Positions 25,362 through 34,330 are shown, numbered from the stretch's first letter. The stretch is 64,000 bases of DNA from Micromonospora chersina (GCF_900091475.1 NZ_FMIB01000002.1:6448001-6512000); one strand, 5' to 3'. Made by a program: numbers and translations. The notes: a model not told the origin generated them from the sequence alone.

Positions 25362-25571
25362 CCCGCGCCCACGCCTCTTCGGGGTGAGACGGGGGCGCGC
25401 CGAAGTCCGGTAGTTGGGCACCGTGGAGCTGAGTGCAGGCGGGCCGGCTCGCCGTGTTGAGCCCGGCGTTGGCGGCGTGCCACGCCTGCCGCGCTCGCAA
25501 CGGCGAATTACCGCTACCACACCGGACGGCTGGGGGTCAGGACCGGGGAGTTGCGGACCCGGTCCTGACCC
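25362..25571 (+). ncRNA. Candidate structured RNA, about 210 nt
   Basis: The 358-bp gap 25262-25619 holds no convincing gene. After a possible promoter, a hairpin with outer GCGCCC/GGGCGC pairs and a C(UUCG)G loop lies near 25365-25400. CCGGTAG near 25407 can pair with CTACC-ACACCGG near 25515-25525, enclosing a GC-rich middle. The end is a perfect 14-bp hairpin (25534-25547 with 25558-25571). This looks like promoter, folded body and terminator. I do not recognise a known RNA class; it could instead be the leader of the following gene. Confidence 0.35.
25534..25571 (+). terminator. Strong GC hairpin
   Basis: GGGTCAGGACCGGG (25534-25547) pairs perfectly with 25558-25571 around a 10-nt loop. 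Flanking GGACGG and GTCC can extend the stem with a bulge. It lies 48 bp before the L,D-transpeptidase start, so it probably ends an upstream transcript. Confidence 0.6.
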
Positions 25572-25619
25572 GTCCGGCCACCTCCCGCCCGGCGTCCGCC
25601 CCGTGCGAGGATCCTCCGC

Positions 25620-26258
25620 GTGAAGCCGACGAAGGCCGCCCGGTTGACCTCCCTGCCAGCCGCCACGGCGCAGGTCCTCATCGTCACCGGCGAGGGTTGG
25701 CGCACCACCCACGCCACCCTGGAGACGTACGACCGCGCCGGCGACGACTGGCGAACGGCCCTGCCCCCGTTGCCGGCCCGGATCGGCGCCGACGGCTTCA
25801 GCGACCGGCACGTCGAGGGCGTGCCGACCACCCCGACCGGCGTCTACGCCATCGGCCCCACCGTTTACGGCATCGCTCCGAACCCGGGCGTCCGCCACCC
25901 GTACCACCGGGTGGCTGTCGACGACTGGTGGAACGCCGAGCCGGAGTCCCCGCACTACAACAGCTTCCAGCGCTCCGCCGAGCCGTTGGGCGGCCAGAGC
26001 GAGGCGCTGTGGCGGGAGGACCCGGCGTACACCCACTTCGCGGTGATCACCTACAACATGCCGCCGACCGTCCCGGCCCCGGTGCCGCACGCCGGCAGCG
26101 GCATCTTCCTGCACGAGTTCAGCCGTGCCGAGGGCAACCCCACGGCCGGCTGCGTGAGCCTGTCCCACGAGCACCTGGTCGGGGTGCTCACGTGGCTCGA
26201 CCCGGAGGCGGCGCCGCACATCGTGCTCAGTCCCGCCGAACACCTCGACAACTACTGA
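25620..26258 (+). CDS. L,D-transpeptidase catalytic (YkuD-type) protein
   Basis: A 212-residue protein of the L,D-transpeptidase family, whose members form 3-3 crosslinks in peptidoglycan outside the membrane. The active site is the usual pair: His165 in GIFLHEF and Cys178 in NPTAGCVSL. GTG 25620 has GAGG nine bases upstream. It shows no signal peptide or transmembrane segment; the domain begins within 20 residues of the start. Either the true start is further upstream in a form I cannot see, or the protein works without classical export. Confidence 0.8.
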   Translation: MKPTKAARLTSLPAATAQVLIVTGEGWRTTHATLETYDRAGDDWRTALPPLPARIGADGFSDRHVEGVPTTPTGVYAIGPTVYGIAPNPGVRHPYHRVAVDDWWNAEPESPHYNSFQRSAEPLGGQSEALWREDPAYTHFAVITYNMPPTVPAPVPHAGSGIFLHEFSRAEGNPTAGCVSLSHEHLVGVLTWLDPEAAPHIVLSPAEHLDNY

Positions 26259-26294
26259 CCGCCCGCCCCCACGAGCCGCCAGGACCGCATTCCC

Positions 26295-27227
26295 ATGGAC
26301 ACCGTGAGCACCGGCCAGCCGCCCGCCGAGAACGCCGCCAGCACCTGCTACCGGCACCCCAAGCGGGAGACGCTGCTGCGCTGCACCCGCTGCGACCGCC
26401 ACATCTGCCCCGACTGCATGCGCGAGGCACCGGTCGGCCACCGTTGCCCGGAGTGCGTCCGGGCGGACAACCGGACCGTCCGGCAGGCCCGCACGGTCTT
26501 CGGCGGCCGGCTGGTGGCCCGGCCGCTGGTGACGTACGCGCTGGTCGCCCTCATCGTGCTGGCGTACCTGGTCGAACTGGTCCACCCGGCCGTCCTCGAC
26601 CGGTTCGACAGCCTGGGCACCGGGCTGCTCGACGACGCCGGCCAGCGCTACGTCGACGACGGCGTCGCCCGACCCGGGTACGAGGCGATCGGGATCGCGC
26701 ACGGCGAGTGGTACCGGCTCATCACGTCGTCGTTCCTGCACCTGCTGCCCACCCAGGGCGCCCTCGGCTTCCTGCACATCGCGTTCAACCTGTGGTGGCT
26801 GTGGGAACTCGGCCGGGTCATCGAGGAGCGGCTGGGGCACGTCCGGTACCTCGCCGTCTACCTGCTCTCCGCGCTGGGCGGCGGGGTCCTGGGCTTCCTG
26901 GTCTCGCCGCACGAGGCGGCGGTCGGCGCCTCCGGCGCGGTGTACGGCCTGGCCGGCTGCTACGTGGTGCTCACCCGGCGGCTGCACCACCACCCGATCG
27001 ACCCGCAGCGGGTGCTCATCCCGTTCGTGATCTGGATGGTGCTCTCCGCCGGCTGGACGTCCTGGGAGGGTCACCTGGGTGGCCTGCTGGTCGGCGGGCT
27101 GGTCGGCCTGGGGTTCGCGTACGCCCCGGCCCGGCGGCGGACCGCAGCGCAGGTGTCGGTCACCGTGGCCGTCGCCGTGCTCCTCGTCGCGCTGGTCGCG
27201 GTGAAGGCGCTCGCCCTCGCCGGCTGA
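26295..27227 (+). CDS. Rhomboid family intramembrane protease
   Basis: A 310-residue membrane serine protease. The N-terminus carries a B-box-like zinc ribbon (about 17-56, with CTRCDRHICPDC and CPEC). Six or seven transmembrane helices follow, with the catalytic Ser about residue 213 in GASGAVYG and the partner His in GHLGGLLVGG. The N-terminal ribbon is usual in actinobacterial rhomboids. The substrate is unknown; the enzyme cleaves membrane proteins within the bilayer. It follows the L,D-transpeptidase by 36 bp on the same strand and may be read from the same transcript. Confidence 0.9.
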   Translation: MDTVSTGQPPAENAASTCYRHPKRETLLRCTRCDRHICPDCMREAPVGHRCPECVRADNRTVRQARTVFGGRLVARPLVTYALVALIVLAYLVELVHPAVLDRFDSLGTGLLDDAGQRYVDDGVARPGYEAIGIAHGEWYRLITSSFLHLLPTQGALGFLHIAFNLWWLWELGRVIEERLGHVRYLAVYLLSALGGGVLGFLVSPHEAAVGASGAVYGLAGCYVVLTRRLHHHPIDPQRVLIPFVIWMVLSAGWTSWEGHLGGLLVGGLVGLGFAYAPARRRTAAQVSVTVAVAVLLVALVAVKALALAG

Positions 27228-27299
27228 CCCTCACGGGCGCCCGGGCAGGCCGGACGAACGGCCCTGGTGGACGGACGCGGCGGGGCGCGACACTGGGCC

Positions 27300-27992
27300 A
27301 TGACACCTCAGCGCGTACCACTGCTCGCCAGCCTGGTCGTGCTGCTCGCGGCGGCCTGCACGACGGCGACCGACCACGACGGCGCGGCCCCGACGACCGC
27401 GACGGCGCCGACGCCCGGCGCCACCGCCGCGACCACCCCCGCCACCACCCCGGCCCGGCCCACCTCCGGCGCGCCCGTCGAGGGCTCCTGGCGGGCGACC
27501 TACGGCTGGGCGGTTCCCGCCGCGCCCGCCCGGGTGACCCACGAGGTGCGGGTGCCGGTCACCCCGCCGCCGGGGGAGCCGCTGCCGGTCCTGGTCGAGG
27601 TGCGCGTCGGCGACCACCCGGCCGAGGGGTTCAGCCGGATCACCTTCGCCTTCCGCGGCCCGACGCCCTCCTACCAGGTCGGCTACGTCCCGCAGGTGGT
27701 GACCGAGGGGCGCGGCGCGCCCGTCGAACTGCCCGGCACCGCCTACCTCTCGGTGCGGTTCGACCCGGCGCGGGCGCACGACGCGCGCGGCGCCGGCACG
27801 GCCGACGTGCCGCCGTCGCGGATCGGCTACCCGACGCTGCGCGGCTGGGCCGCGGCCGGCGACTTCGAGGGGTACCTCAGCTTCGGGCTGGGGCTGCAGT
27901 CGCCGGCCGGCGAGACGCTGCCGGTGCGGCTGGGCGAGTCCACCCGCCCCGACGGCACCCACGTCGTCGCGGTCGACGTGCGACGCGGCTGA
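27300..27992 (+). CDS. AMIN-like domain lipoprotein
   Basis: A 230-residue exported lipoprotein. The signal sequence ends in a lipobox (LAAAC, Cys20). A Thr/Ala/Pro-rich linker spans about 21-60, and a beta-rich domain follows with features of the AMIN-like lipoproteins of actinobacteria (VRVGDHPAEGFSRITFAFRG, and YPTLRGW later). AMIN-type domains often bind the cell wall, which would place it at the envelope. ATG 27300 is chosen because it gives a compact signal peptide. It follows the rhomboid gene by 72 bp; no functional link is shown. Confidence 0.75.
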   Translation: MTPQRVPLLASLVVLLAAACTTATDHDGAAPTTATAPTPGATAATTPATTPARPTSGAPVEGSWRATYGWAVPAAPARVTHEVRVPVTPPPGEPLPVLVEVRVGDHPAEGFSRITFAFRGPTPSYQVGYVPQVVTEGRGAPVELPGTAYLSVRFDPARAHDARGAGTADVPPSRIGYPTLRGWAAAGDFEGYLSFGLGLQSPAGETLPVRLGESTRPDGTHVVAVDVRRG

Positions 27993-28007
27993 CCCGCCCG
28001 CGCGGAC

Positions 28008-28040
28008 CGACCGCGCCGGCTCCCGTGGCCGGCGCGGTCG
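28008..28040. terminator. Bidirectional terminator hairpin
   Basis: A perfect 13-bp stem (28008-28020 with 28028-28040) and a 7-nt loop lie in the 61-bp gap between the convergent AMIN-like lipoprotein gene and the 91-residue ORF. Confidence 0.8.
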
Positions 28041-28053
28041 TGGTGCGCGTGCG

Positions 28054-28329
28054 TCAGCCGACCTCGCCGCGGACGATGGCCACCGCGACCCGGCAGAACT
28101 CGTCCATGTCCGGCTGGAAGCCGGCGGCGATGTCCGGGTGCAGCCCGGAGCGGGTCTCGTCGAGCAGCCGACGGCAGACCTCCTCGACCGGCTCACCCGC
28201 GTAGCTGGCGCGGACCCGGTCGGCGGCCGCCTGCAGGGCCGAGGTCAGCTGATCCTCCAGCGGGCCGCGCAGCTTCTCCTGCACGGGATCGAGCCCGCTC
28301 GGATCGAGCGTGACATGTGGCTCCGACAT
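28054..28329 (-). CDS. Hypothetical protein, 91 residues
   Basis: A small acidic, mostly helical protein I do not recognise. It has an LDPVQEKLRGPLEDQLTSAL helix, a VEEVCRRLLDETRSGLHPDI segment and two Cys residues. ATG 28329 has AAGGGAG eight bases upstream, and the codon bias is normal, so it is probably real. It lies 47 bp after the RusA-like gene on the same strand and likely shares its operon. No signal peptide or membrane segment is present. Confidence 0.65.
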   Translation of the reverse strand: MSEPHVTLDPSGLDPVQEKLRGPLEDQLTSALQAAADRVRASYAGEPVEEVCRRLLDETRSGLHPDIAAGFQPDMDEFCRVAVAIVRGEVG

Positions 28330-28376
28330 CGGCGCTCCCTTCGTCGGCGACCGCGGTACCCCACCGCCGTCGTCGG

Positions 28377-28808
28377 TCAAACCATCCTCGGTACGGCCGC
28401 CACCCGGACCTGGTACGAGAAGTCCTCGGCGGGCTCCTCGACGTAGGACAGCCGGCGGATCTGCCGGTCGTCGGACCAGAGGGCGACGTCGACCAGCACC
28501 CCGAGGTGGGCCAGGCCGATGTTCGCCACCCGCTTCTTGTCCTGGAGCACCGCGCAGACCCCGCCCACCAGCGTGCTGGCGTCGGAGGTGCGGTGCCCGG
28601 GCGGGCAGCGCAGGGTCACGTCCACCTCGATCGGACCGTCGAGCGGGGTCCACCCGGTGCGCTGGGCCGCCGTGCAGGCGGCCTGGAGCAGGGTGCGGAC
28701 CCTCGTCGCCTGCCGGTGGCCCGCGGCGAAGATGGACAGGGCCTCGGTCTTGACCGGGGGCAGGCCGCTCACCTCGAACGTCAGGGCGAGAGCGCGGGTG
28801 TCCTGCAC
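28377..28808 (-). CDS. RusA-like fold protein, possibly inactive
   Basis: A 143-residue cytoplasmic protein. The GTG start at 28808 has a textbook AAGGAGGTG seven bases away. The order of elements recalls RusA Holliday-junction resolvases: an N-terminal strand and GLPPVKTEAL, a helix, VDVTLRCP, then RTSDASTLVGGVCAVL where RusA has D-x-D-N-L-L-K, and WSDDRQIRRLSYVEE where RusA has the later Asp pair. The second Asp and the Lys of the first motif are replaced by Ser and Gly, so nuclease activity is unlikely. The match is by eye only. It heads a two-gene operon with a 91-residue protein. Confidence 0.55.
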   Translation of the reverse strand: MQDTRALALTFEVSGLPPVKTEALSIFAAGHRQATRVRTLLQAACTAAQRTGWTPLDGPIEVDVTLRCPPGHRTSDASTLVGGVCAVLQDKKRVANIGLAHLGVLVDVALWSDDRQIRRLSYVEEPAEDFSYQVRVAAVPRMV

Positions 28809-28991
28809 GACGGCACCTCCTTGTGGGAATCCTGCCCAACCGGTGGGACCGCAGAAGGAGGTTCGCGCGAGAACCAACCGATCGGACGGGCTGGGGGTCG
28901 GCCGGAGGCGTATCGACTTCGACGGCGACGCGCTGGCTGCGGAGCTACGGAAACGCTAGTCGACCGGGCGCAGGCTGGGTAGCCTCGCCGT

Positions 28992-29696
28992 TCACTGGGT
29001 GGGACGCGGCCGGAAGGCGCAGAACTCGTTGCCCTCCGGGTCGGCCAGCACCCACCACGACGTGGCCGGGGTGGGCTCGCGCAGCAGCGTGGCGCCGGCC
29101 CCGATCAGCGCGGTGACCTCCGTGCCGGTCAACTCGACGTCCCAGTGCACCCGGTTCTTCACCCGCTTGCGCTCCGGCACGGGATCGAAGACCCAGTGGT
29201 CCCAGGGGAAGCCCGCCGCACCGACCACCGAGGCGGCGCCCTCGGCGGCGGCCTCCACCCGGCCGCCGACCACCCCCGCCCACCAGGCGGCCTGGGCCTC
29301 CGGGTCGGCGCTGTCCACCACCAGCTCGAAGACGCCGGGCCGCCCGCCCCCGCGCGGCGGGAACGCGCAGAACTGGTTGCCCTCCGGGTCGGCCAGCACC
29401 CACCAGCTGATCTCCGCGTCGGGCTCGCGGACCAGGCGCGCGCCGGCGGCCAGCAGCGCGGCCGGTCCCGGATCGGCGAGCCGCAGGTCGAGGTGGACGC
29501 GGGTCTTCCCGGTCCGCGGCTCGGGCACCGTGTTGACCCAGATCGACTCGGCGCCGGAGGCGGCGGCGCGGGGGTCGATCCGGGCGTCGCCGTCGCCGGT
29601 GTCGACCAGGTTACCGTCGAGGATGCCGGCCCAGAAGCCGCCCAGCCGGTGGGCGTCGGCCGCGTCCATGCACAGGTCCTTGAAGCGCGCGATCAT
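28992..29696 (-). CDS. Double VOC (glyoxalase-like) domain protein
   Basis: A 234-residue protein made of two similar VOC/glyoxalase-like halves (about 1-115 and 118-230). Each ends with the same block, SWWVLADPEGN[QE]FCAF, evidence of internal duplication. Both halves also share WVNT/WVFD and RVH[LW]D segments. VOC proteins include glyoxalases, dioxygenases and drug-binding resistance proteins; the function here is open. ATG 29696 gives a normal family start, with only a weak ribosome binding site. Confidence 0.85.
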   Translation of the reverse strand: MIARFKDLCMDAADAHRLGGFWAGILDGNLVDTGDGDARIDPRAAASGAESIWVNTVPEPRTGKTRVHLDLRLADPGPAALLAAGARLVREPDAEISWWVLADPEGNQFCAFPPRGGGRPGVFELVVDSADPEAQAAWWAGVVGGRVEAAAEGAASVVGAAGFPWDHWVFDPVPERKRVKNRVHWDVELTGTEVTALIGAGATLLREPTPATSWWVLADPEGNEFCAFRPRPTQ

Positions 29697-29849
29697 CCGG
29701 CCATCATGCCGCCGGGGTCGGACATCGCCCCGCTGCCGGGCGGCCGCGGCCCGGGGGAGTGATCCGGCCCACAGCGGCGGCGGTCGTATCCGTCCCGTCA
29801 CGCTCAGGTTTCGCAGCGTCGCAGGCAGGGCACTGTCTGGCCCACGAAA

Positions 29850-29861
29850 CGTCCCGGGACG
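29850..29861. promoter_or_regulatory. Palindrome upstream of sugar importer
   Basis: CGTCCCGGGACG is a perfect 12-bp palindrome about 90 bp before the start of the binding-protein gene. It is a candidate operator for the ABC operon. The 254-bp gap 29697-29950 holds nothing else I can name. Confidence 0.3.
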
Positions 29862-29950
29862 CCAGGCCGACCGCCGGCGCTCCGACCGTCTCGCCGTGCG
29901 CCGGGGCACGGGTGACTCCCCGGTTCTTCGCCGAGGAAAGGGGGAGGGCG

Positions 29951-31237
29951 ATGACGACGGACCCCGGCGCGGCCGCACGGCGGCGGCCGGCCCGGCGTGC
30001 GGCGGCGGCAGCCGCCGCACTCGCGTTGGTGGCCCCGCTGGCCGCCTGCGGATCGGGCGGTGAGGGCGGCCCGCCCACGATCAACCTGTACTACCCGCCC
30101 GAGCAGAACCTGCAGAAGGTCGTCGACGACTGCAACGCGCAGGCGCAGGGGCGGTACCGGATCGCCTACCGGGTGCTGCCGCGGCAGGCCGACGACCAGC
30201 GCGTGCAGATGGTGCGGCGGCTCGCGGCGCAGGACAGCGGGATGGACGTGCTGGGCCTCGACGTCACCTGGACCCAGGAGTTCGCCAGCGCCGACTGGAT
30301 CCGGGAGTGGACCGGCCAGGACAAGGCCGAGGTGGAACAGGGCACGCTCGCCGGCCCGCTGGACACCGCCCGCTACGAGGACAAGCTCTACGCGGCGCCG
30401 AAGAACACCAACGTGCAGCTCCTCTGGTACCGCAGCGACCTGGTCCAGGAGCCGCCGAAGACCTGGGACGAGATGATCTCCGCCGCCCAGCAGCTCAAGC
30501 AGCAGGGCAAGCCGTACCAGGTGCTCACCATGGGCGCCCAGTACGAGGGCCTCGTCGTCCTCTACAACACCCTGGCCGAGAGCGCGGGCGGGAAGATCCT
30601 CAGCGACGACGGCAAGAAGGCGGTGATGGACGCGGGCACGGTGCGGGCCCTCGACCAGCTCAAGAAGTTCGCCACGTCGGGCGTGACGTCGCCGTCGTTC
30701 AGCAACGCCACCGAGGACCCGGTCCGGCTGGAGTTCCAGTCCGGCGGCGGCGCCTTCGAGGTCAACTGGCCCTTCGTCTACCCGGCGATGCAGGAGGCGG
30801 CCCCGGACCTGGCCAAGAAGGTCAAGTGGGCGCGGATGCCCGGCGTCGACGCGAACACCCCGAGCAAGGTCACCATCGGCGGGGTCAACATGGCGGTCAG
30901 CGCCTACTCGAAGCACCCGACGGAGTCCTTCGAGGCGGCGAAGTGCATCCGCAGCGCCGAGCACCAGAAGTTCTCCGCGGTCAACGACGGTGTGCCGCCC
31001 ACCATCGAGTCGGTCTACGCCGACCCGGAGATGGACAAGGCGTACCCCATGAAGGAGACCATCCTGGAGGAGCTGAAGGAGCCGGCGGTCCGGCCGCTGA
31101 CCCCGGCGTACCAGAGCATCTCCACGGTCATGTCGGCGATCCTGTCGCCGCCGTCGGCCATCCGGCCCGAGCAGACCGCCGACGAGCTGCGCGGCGCCAT
31201 CGCCGACGCCCTGGAATCGAAGGGGGTCCTGCCGTGA
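29951..31237 (+). CDS. Sugar-binding lipoprotein of ABC importer (LpqY-like)
   Basis: A 428-residue extracellular binding protein. An Arg/Ala-rich N-terminus leads to a hydrophobic segment and lipobox (LAAC, Cys33). The mature part is a family 1 solute-binding fold resembling trehalose-type binding proteins such as mycobacterial LpqY (LDVTWTQEFASADWI, APKNTNVQLLWYRSDL). ATG 29951 has GGGGAGGG immediately upstream. It begins a four-gene operon with two permeases and an ATPase. The ligand is probably an alpha-glucoside such as trehalose, by analogy. Confidence 0.82.
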   Translation: MTTDPGAAARRRPARRAAAAAAALALVAPLAACGSGGEGGPPTINLYYPPEQNLQKVVDDCNAQAQGRYRIAYRVLPRQADDQRVQMVRRLAAQDSGMDVLGLDVTWTQEFASADWIREWTGQDKAEVEQGTLAGPLDTARYEDKLYAAPKNTNVQLLWYRSDLVQEPPKTWDEMISAAQQLKQQGKPYQVLTMGAQYEGLVVLYNTLAESAGGKILSDDGKKAVMDAGTVRALDQLKKFATSGVTSPSFSNATEDPVRLEFQSGGGAFEVNWPFVYPAMQEAAPDLAKKVKWARMPGVDANTPSKVTIGGVNMAVSAYSKHPTESFEAAKCIRSAEHQKFSAVNDGVPPTIESVYADPEMDKAYPMKETILEELKEPAVRPLTPAYQSISTVMSAILSPPSAIRPEQTADELRGAIADALESKGVLP

Positions 31238-32229
31238 GCGTGAACGCCACTCCCGCCGGCGCGGAGGTCGCCGCGGAGGCCGAGCGCCCCGCCGGCCGGC
31301 ACGCCGCCGTGCCGACCCAGCGGGGCCGCCGCCGGCAGAAGCCGCCGCTGAGTGAGAACAAGCGCGCCGAGCGGCGCCTCGGCTGGCTGCTCTGCGCGCC
31401 CGCCGCGCTGGTCATGGTGCTGGTCACCGCGTACCCGATCCTCTACTCGGTCTGGCTCTCGCTCCAGCGCTTCGACCTGCGCTTCCCCGACCAGCGCGAG
31501 TTCATCGGGCTGGAGAACTACGCGACAGTGCTGACCAACCAGTTCTGGTGGACGGCGTTCGGGGTGACCGCGCTGATCACCGTGGTCACCGTCGCGGTCG
31601 AGCTGGTGCTCGGCATGGGCCTGGCGCTGATCATGCACCGGACGCTTGTCGGCCGGGGCATCGTCCGCACCGCGGCGCTCATCCCGTACGGCATCGTCAC
31701 GGTGGTCGCCGCCTTCTCCTGGCGGTACGCCTGGACGCCCGGCACCGGGTACCTGGCCAACCTGTTCGACGGCAGCGCCCCGCTGACCGAGCGGGCCAGC
31801 TCGCTGGCGATCATCATGCTGGCCGAGATCTGGAAGACCACCCCGTTCATGGCGCTGCTGCTCATGGCCGGGCTGGCGCTGGTGCCGGAGGACCTGCTCA
31901 AGGCCGCCTCCACCGACGGCGCGACGGCCTGGCAGCGGTTCACCAAGGTGATGCTGCCGGTGATGAAGCCGGCCATCCTGGTCGCCCTGCTGTTCCGCAC
32001 CCTGGACGCGTTCCGGGTGTTCGACAACATCTTCGTGCTCACCGCCGGCGGCAACGAGACCTCGTCGGTGTCGATGCTCGCCTACAACAACCTGATCCGG
32101 GGGTTGAACCTCGGCATCGGCTCCACGATGTCGGTGCTGATCTTCCTCACCGTGGCGATCATCGCGTTCGTGTTCGTGAAGCTGTTCGGCACCGCTGCTC
32201 CCGGCAGCGACGACGGGGAGAGGCGCTGA
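31234..32229 (+). CDS. Sugar ABC transporter permease (SugA/MalF-like)
   Basis: A 331-residue inner membrane protein. The polar N-terminus of about 45 residues, rich in Ala, Arg and Lys, is cytoplasmic; six transmembrane segments follow. The ATPase-contact signature is [20 protein letters not shown] (about 226-245). The GTG start overlaps the preceding stop as GTGA with AAGGGGG upstream, so translation is coupled to the binding protein. GTG 31240 is a minor alternative. Confidence 0.87.
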   Translation: MSVNATPAGAEVAAEAERPAGRHAAVPTQRGRRRQKPPLSENKRAERRLGWLLCAPAALVMVLVTAYPILYSVWLSLQRFDLRFPDQREFIGLENYATVLTNQFWWTAFGVTALITVVTVAVELVLGMGLALIMHRTLVGRGIVRTAALIPYGIVTVVAAFSWRYAWTPGTGYLANLFDGSAPLTERASSLAIIMLAEIWKTTPFMALLLMAGLALVPEDLLKAASTDGATAWQRFTKVMLPVMKPAILVALLFRTLDAFRVFDNIFVLTAGGNETSSVSMLAYNNLIRGLNLGIGSTMSVLIFLTVAIIAFVFVKLFGTAAPGSDDGERR

Positions 32230-32230
32230 C

Positions 32231-33067
32231 ATGGCAGTCGAAACCACCACGCGGGCGAAGGTGCGCTGGGGCCTGCTGGACGTCATCGTCGTCGTCTTCG
32301 CGCTGGTCCCCGTGCTCTGGATCGCCTCGCTGTCGTTCAAGACACCGGCCACCCTCACCGACGGGAAGTTCTGGCCCCGGGAGTGGACGCTGGACAACTA
32401 CCGGACGATCTTCGACACCGACCAGTTCGTCCGGGCCCTGGTCAACTCCATCGGCATCGCGCTGATCGCCACCCTCATCGCGGTGGTGCTGGGCGCCATG
32501 GCCGCGTACGCGATCTCCCGGCTGGACTTCCCCGGCAAGAAGCTGCTGGTCGGGGTGTCCCTGCTGATCGCCATGTTCCCGCAGGTGTCGCTGGTGTCGC
32601 CGCTGTTCGAGATCGAGCGGCAGCTCGGCCTCTTCGACACCTGGCCGGGGCTGATCCTGCCGTACATCACCTTCGCCCTGCCGCTGGCGATCTACACGCT
32701 CTCGGCGTTCTTCAAGCAGATCCCGTGGGACCTGGAGAAGGCGGCGAAGATGGACGGCGCCACCCAGGGCCAGGCGTTCCGGCGGGTGATCGCCCCGCTG
32801 GCCGCGCCGGGCCTGTTCACCACGGCCATCCTGGTCTTCATCTTCTGCTGGAACGACTTCCTCTTCGCCATCACGCTCACCTCGACCGAGCGGGCCCGTA
32901 CGGTCCCGGTGGCGCTGTCGTTCTTCACCGGCGAGTCGCAGTTCGAGGACCCCACCGGGGCGATCTGCGCCGCCGCCGTGGTGATCACCATTCCGATCAT
33001 CCTGTTCGTGCTCTTCTTCCAGCGCCGCATCGTCTCCGGCCTGACCTCCGGCGCAGTCAAGGGATAG
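32231..33067 (+). CDS. Sugar ABC transporter permease (SugB/MalG-like)
   Basis: A 278-residue permease with six membrane segments and the contact loop [24 protein letters not shown] 32231 begins one base after the previous stop, with GGGGAG upstream. It pairs with the MalF-type permease to form the channel of the importer. It ends with [10 protein letters not shown], a typical MalG-type C-terminus. Confidence 0.88.
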   Translation: MAVETTTRAKVRWGLLDVIVVVFALVPVLWIASLSFKTPATLTDGKFWPREWTLDNYRTIFDTDQFVRALVNSIGIALIATLIAVVLGAMAAYAISRLDFPGKKLLVGVSLLIAMFPQVSLVSPLFEIERQLGLFDTWPGLILPYITFALPLAIYTLSAFFKQIPWDLEKAAKMDGATQGQAFRRVIAPLAAPGLFTTAILVFIFCWNDFLFAITLTSTERARTVPVALSFFTGESQFEDPTGAICAAAVVITIPIILFVLFFQRRIVSGLTSGAVKG

Positions 33068-33078
33068 GTGGTGTTGTC

Positions 33079-34287
33079 ATGGCTGACATCGTGCTGGACA
33101 AGGTGAGCAAGCGGTTCCCGGACGGGACGACCGCGGTGCGGGACGTCGACCTGGAGATCGCCGACGGCGAGTTCGTCATCCTGGTCGGCCCCTCGGGGTG
33201 CGGGAAGTCCACCACGCTGAACATGATCGCCGGGCTGGAGGACATCAGCTCCGGGGAGCTGCGCATCGCGGGGGAGCGGGTCAACGACAAGGCGCCCCGG
33301 GACCGTGACATCGCCATGGTCTTCCAGTCCTACGCGCTCTACCCGAACATGACCGTGCGGGAGAACATGGCCTTCCCGCTGCGGCTGGCCAAGCTGGACA
33401 AGGAGACCATCCACCAGAAGGTGGAGGAGGCGGCGAAGGTCCTGGAGCTGACCCCGCTGCTGGACCGCAAGCCGGCCAACCTGTCCGGCGGGCAGCGGCA
33501 GCGGGTTGCCATGGGCCGGGCGATCGTCCGCCAGCCCAAGGCGTTCCTCATGGACGAGCCGCTGTCCAACCTCGACGCGAAGCTGCGGGTGCAGATGCGC
33601 ACCGTGGTGTCCCGGCTCCAGAAGCAGCTCGGCACCACCACGGTCTACGTGACCCACGACCAGACCGAGGCCATGACCCTCGGCGACCGCGTGGTGATCA
33701 TGCGGGGCGGCGCGGTGCAGCAGGTCGGTCCGCCGCAGGAGCTCTACGACCACCCGCGCAACCTCTTCGTCGCCGGTTTCATCGGCTCCCCGTCGATGAA
33801 CTTCCTGCACGCCGCCGTCGAGGACGGTCACCTGCGTACGGCGCTGGGCGACGTGCCGATCGGGGACCGGGTACGCCGGCAGCTCGACGGCGCCGACGCC
33901 CCGCGCGAGCTGATCCTCGGCATCCGCCCCGAGCACTTCGAGGACGCCGCGCTCATCGACGACGAGACCCGCCGCCGGGGCCTGGAGTTCGACGCGCCGG
34001 TCGACATCGTCGAGTCGATGGGCTCGGACAAGTACGTCTACTTCACCGTCGAGGGGGAGCGGGCCAGCGCCGCCGAGCTGGAGGAACTGGCCGCCGACGC
34101 GGGCGCGGCCGACTTCACCGGGACCGGGTCGAGCCTGGTCACCCGGCTGTCGGCGGAGTCGCCGGTGCGTGAGGGCGGGTCGCGGCGGGTCTGGTTCAAC
34201 CTGGAGAAGATCCACCTGTTCGACCCGTCCACCGGACGGAACCTCACCCTGCACGAGGGGCGGGCGTCCGGCGCGCTGGCCGACTGA
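33079..34287 (+). CDS. Sugar ABC importer ATPase (SugC/MsiK/UgpC type)
   Basis: A 402-residue ATPase: Walker A GPSGCGKST (37-45), Q-loop VFQSYALYPNM, signature LSGGQRQRVAMGRA, Walker B AFLMDEPLSNLD, and H-loop VTHDQTEAM. The C-terminal third (about 240-402) is the OB-fold regulatory domain of the MalK/MsiK class, with an acidic insert near 345-360. It follows its permeases by 11 bp. This class includes shared ATPases, so besides its own importer it could energise ngcEFG, which has none. A strong terminator follows. Confidence 0.9.
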   Translation: MADIVLDKVSKRFPDGTTAVRDVDLEIADGEFVILVGPSGCGKSTTLNMIAGLEDISSGELRIAGERVNDKAPRDRDIAMVFQSYALYPNMTVRENMAFPLRLAKLDKETIHQKVEEAAKVLELTPLLDRKPANLSGGQRQRVAMGRAIVRQPKAFLMDEPLSNLDAKLRVQMRTVVSRLQKQLGTTTVYVTHDQTEAMTLGDRVVIMRGGAVQQVGPPQELYDHPRNLFVAGFIGSPSMNFLHAAVEDGHLRTALGDVPIGDRVRRQLDGADAPRELILGIRPEHFEDAALIDDETRRRGLEFDAPVDIVESMGSDKYVYFTVEGERASAAELEELAADAGAADFTGTGSSLVTRLSAESPVREGGSRRVWFNLEKIHLFDPSTGRNLTLHEGRASGALAD

Positions 34288-34299
34288 ACGGCACCCGGT

Positions 34300-34330
34300 C
34301 CGGGCCGGTGGGCCCAACCCACCGGCCCGG
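34300..34330. terminator. Bidirectional terminator hairpin
   Basis: A perfect 13-bp stem (CCGGGCCGGTGGG at 34300-34312 with 34318-34330) and a CCCAA loop separate the convergent importer operon and AlkZ-like gene. Confidence 0.88.

Noticed and set aside
25303..25500. 65-residue minus-strand ORF in the 25.3-25.6 kb gap
   Set aside because: Several overlapping frames are open here, none with a ribosome binding site or recognisable domain; structure in the plus-strand RNA explains the region better.
28845..28959. Plus-strand end RRRIDFDGDALAAELRKR resembling the start of an XRE regulator
   Set aside because: No start codon with a ribosome binding site precedes it, and it stops before a helix-turn-helix could form; at most it is a tiny remnant.
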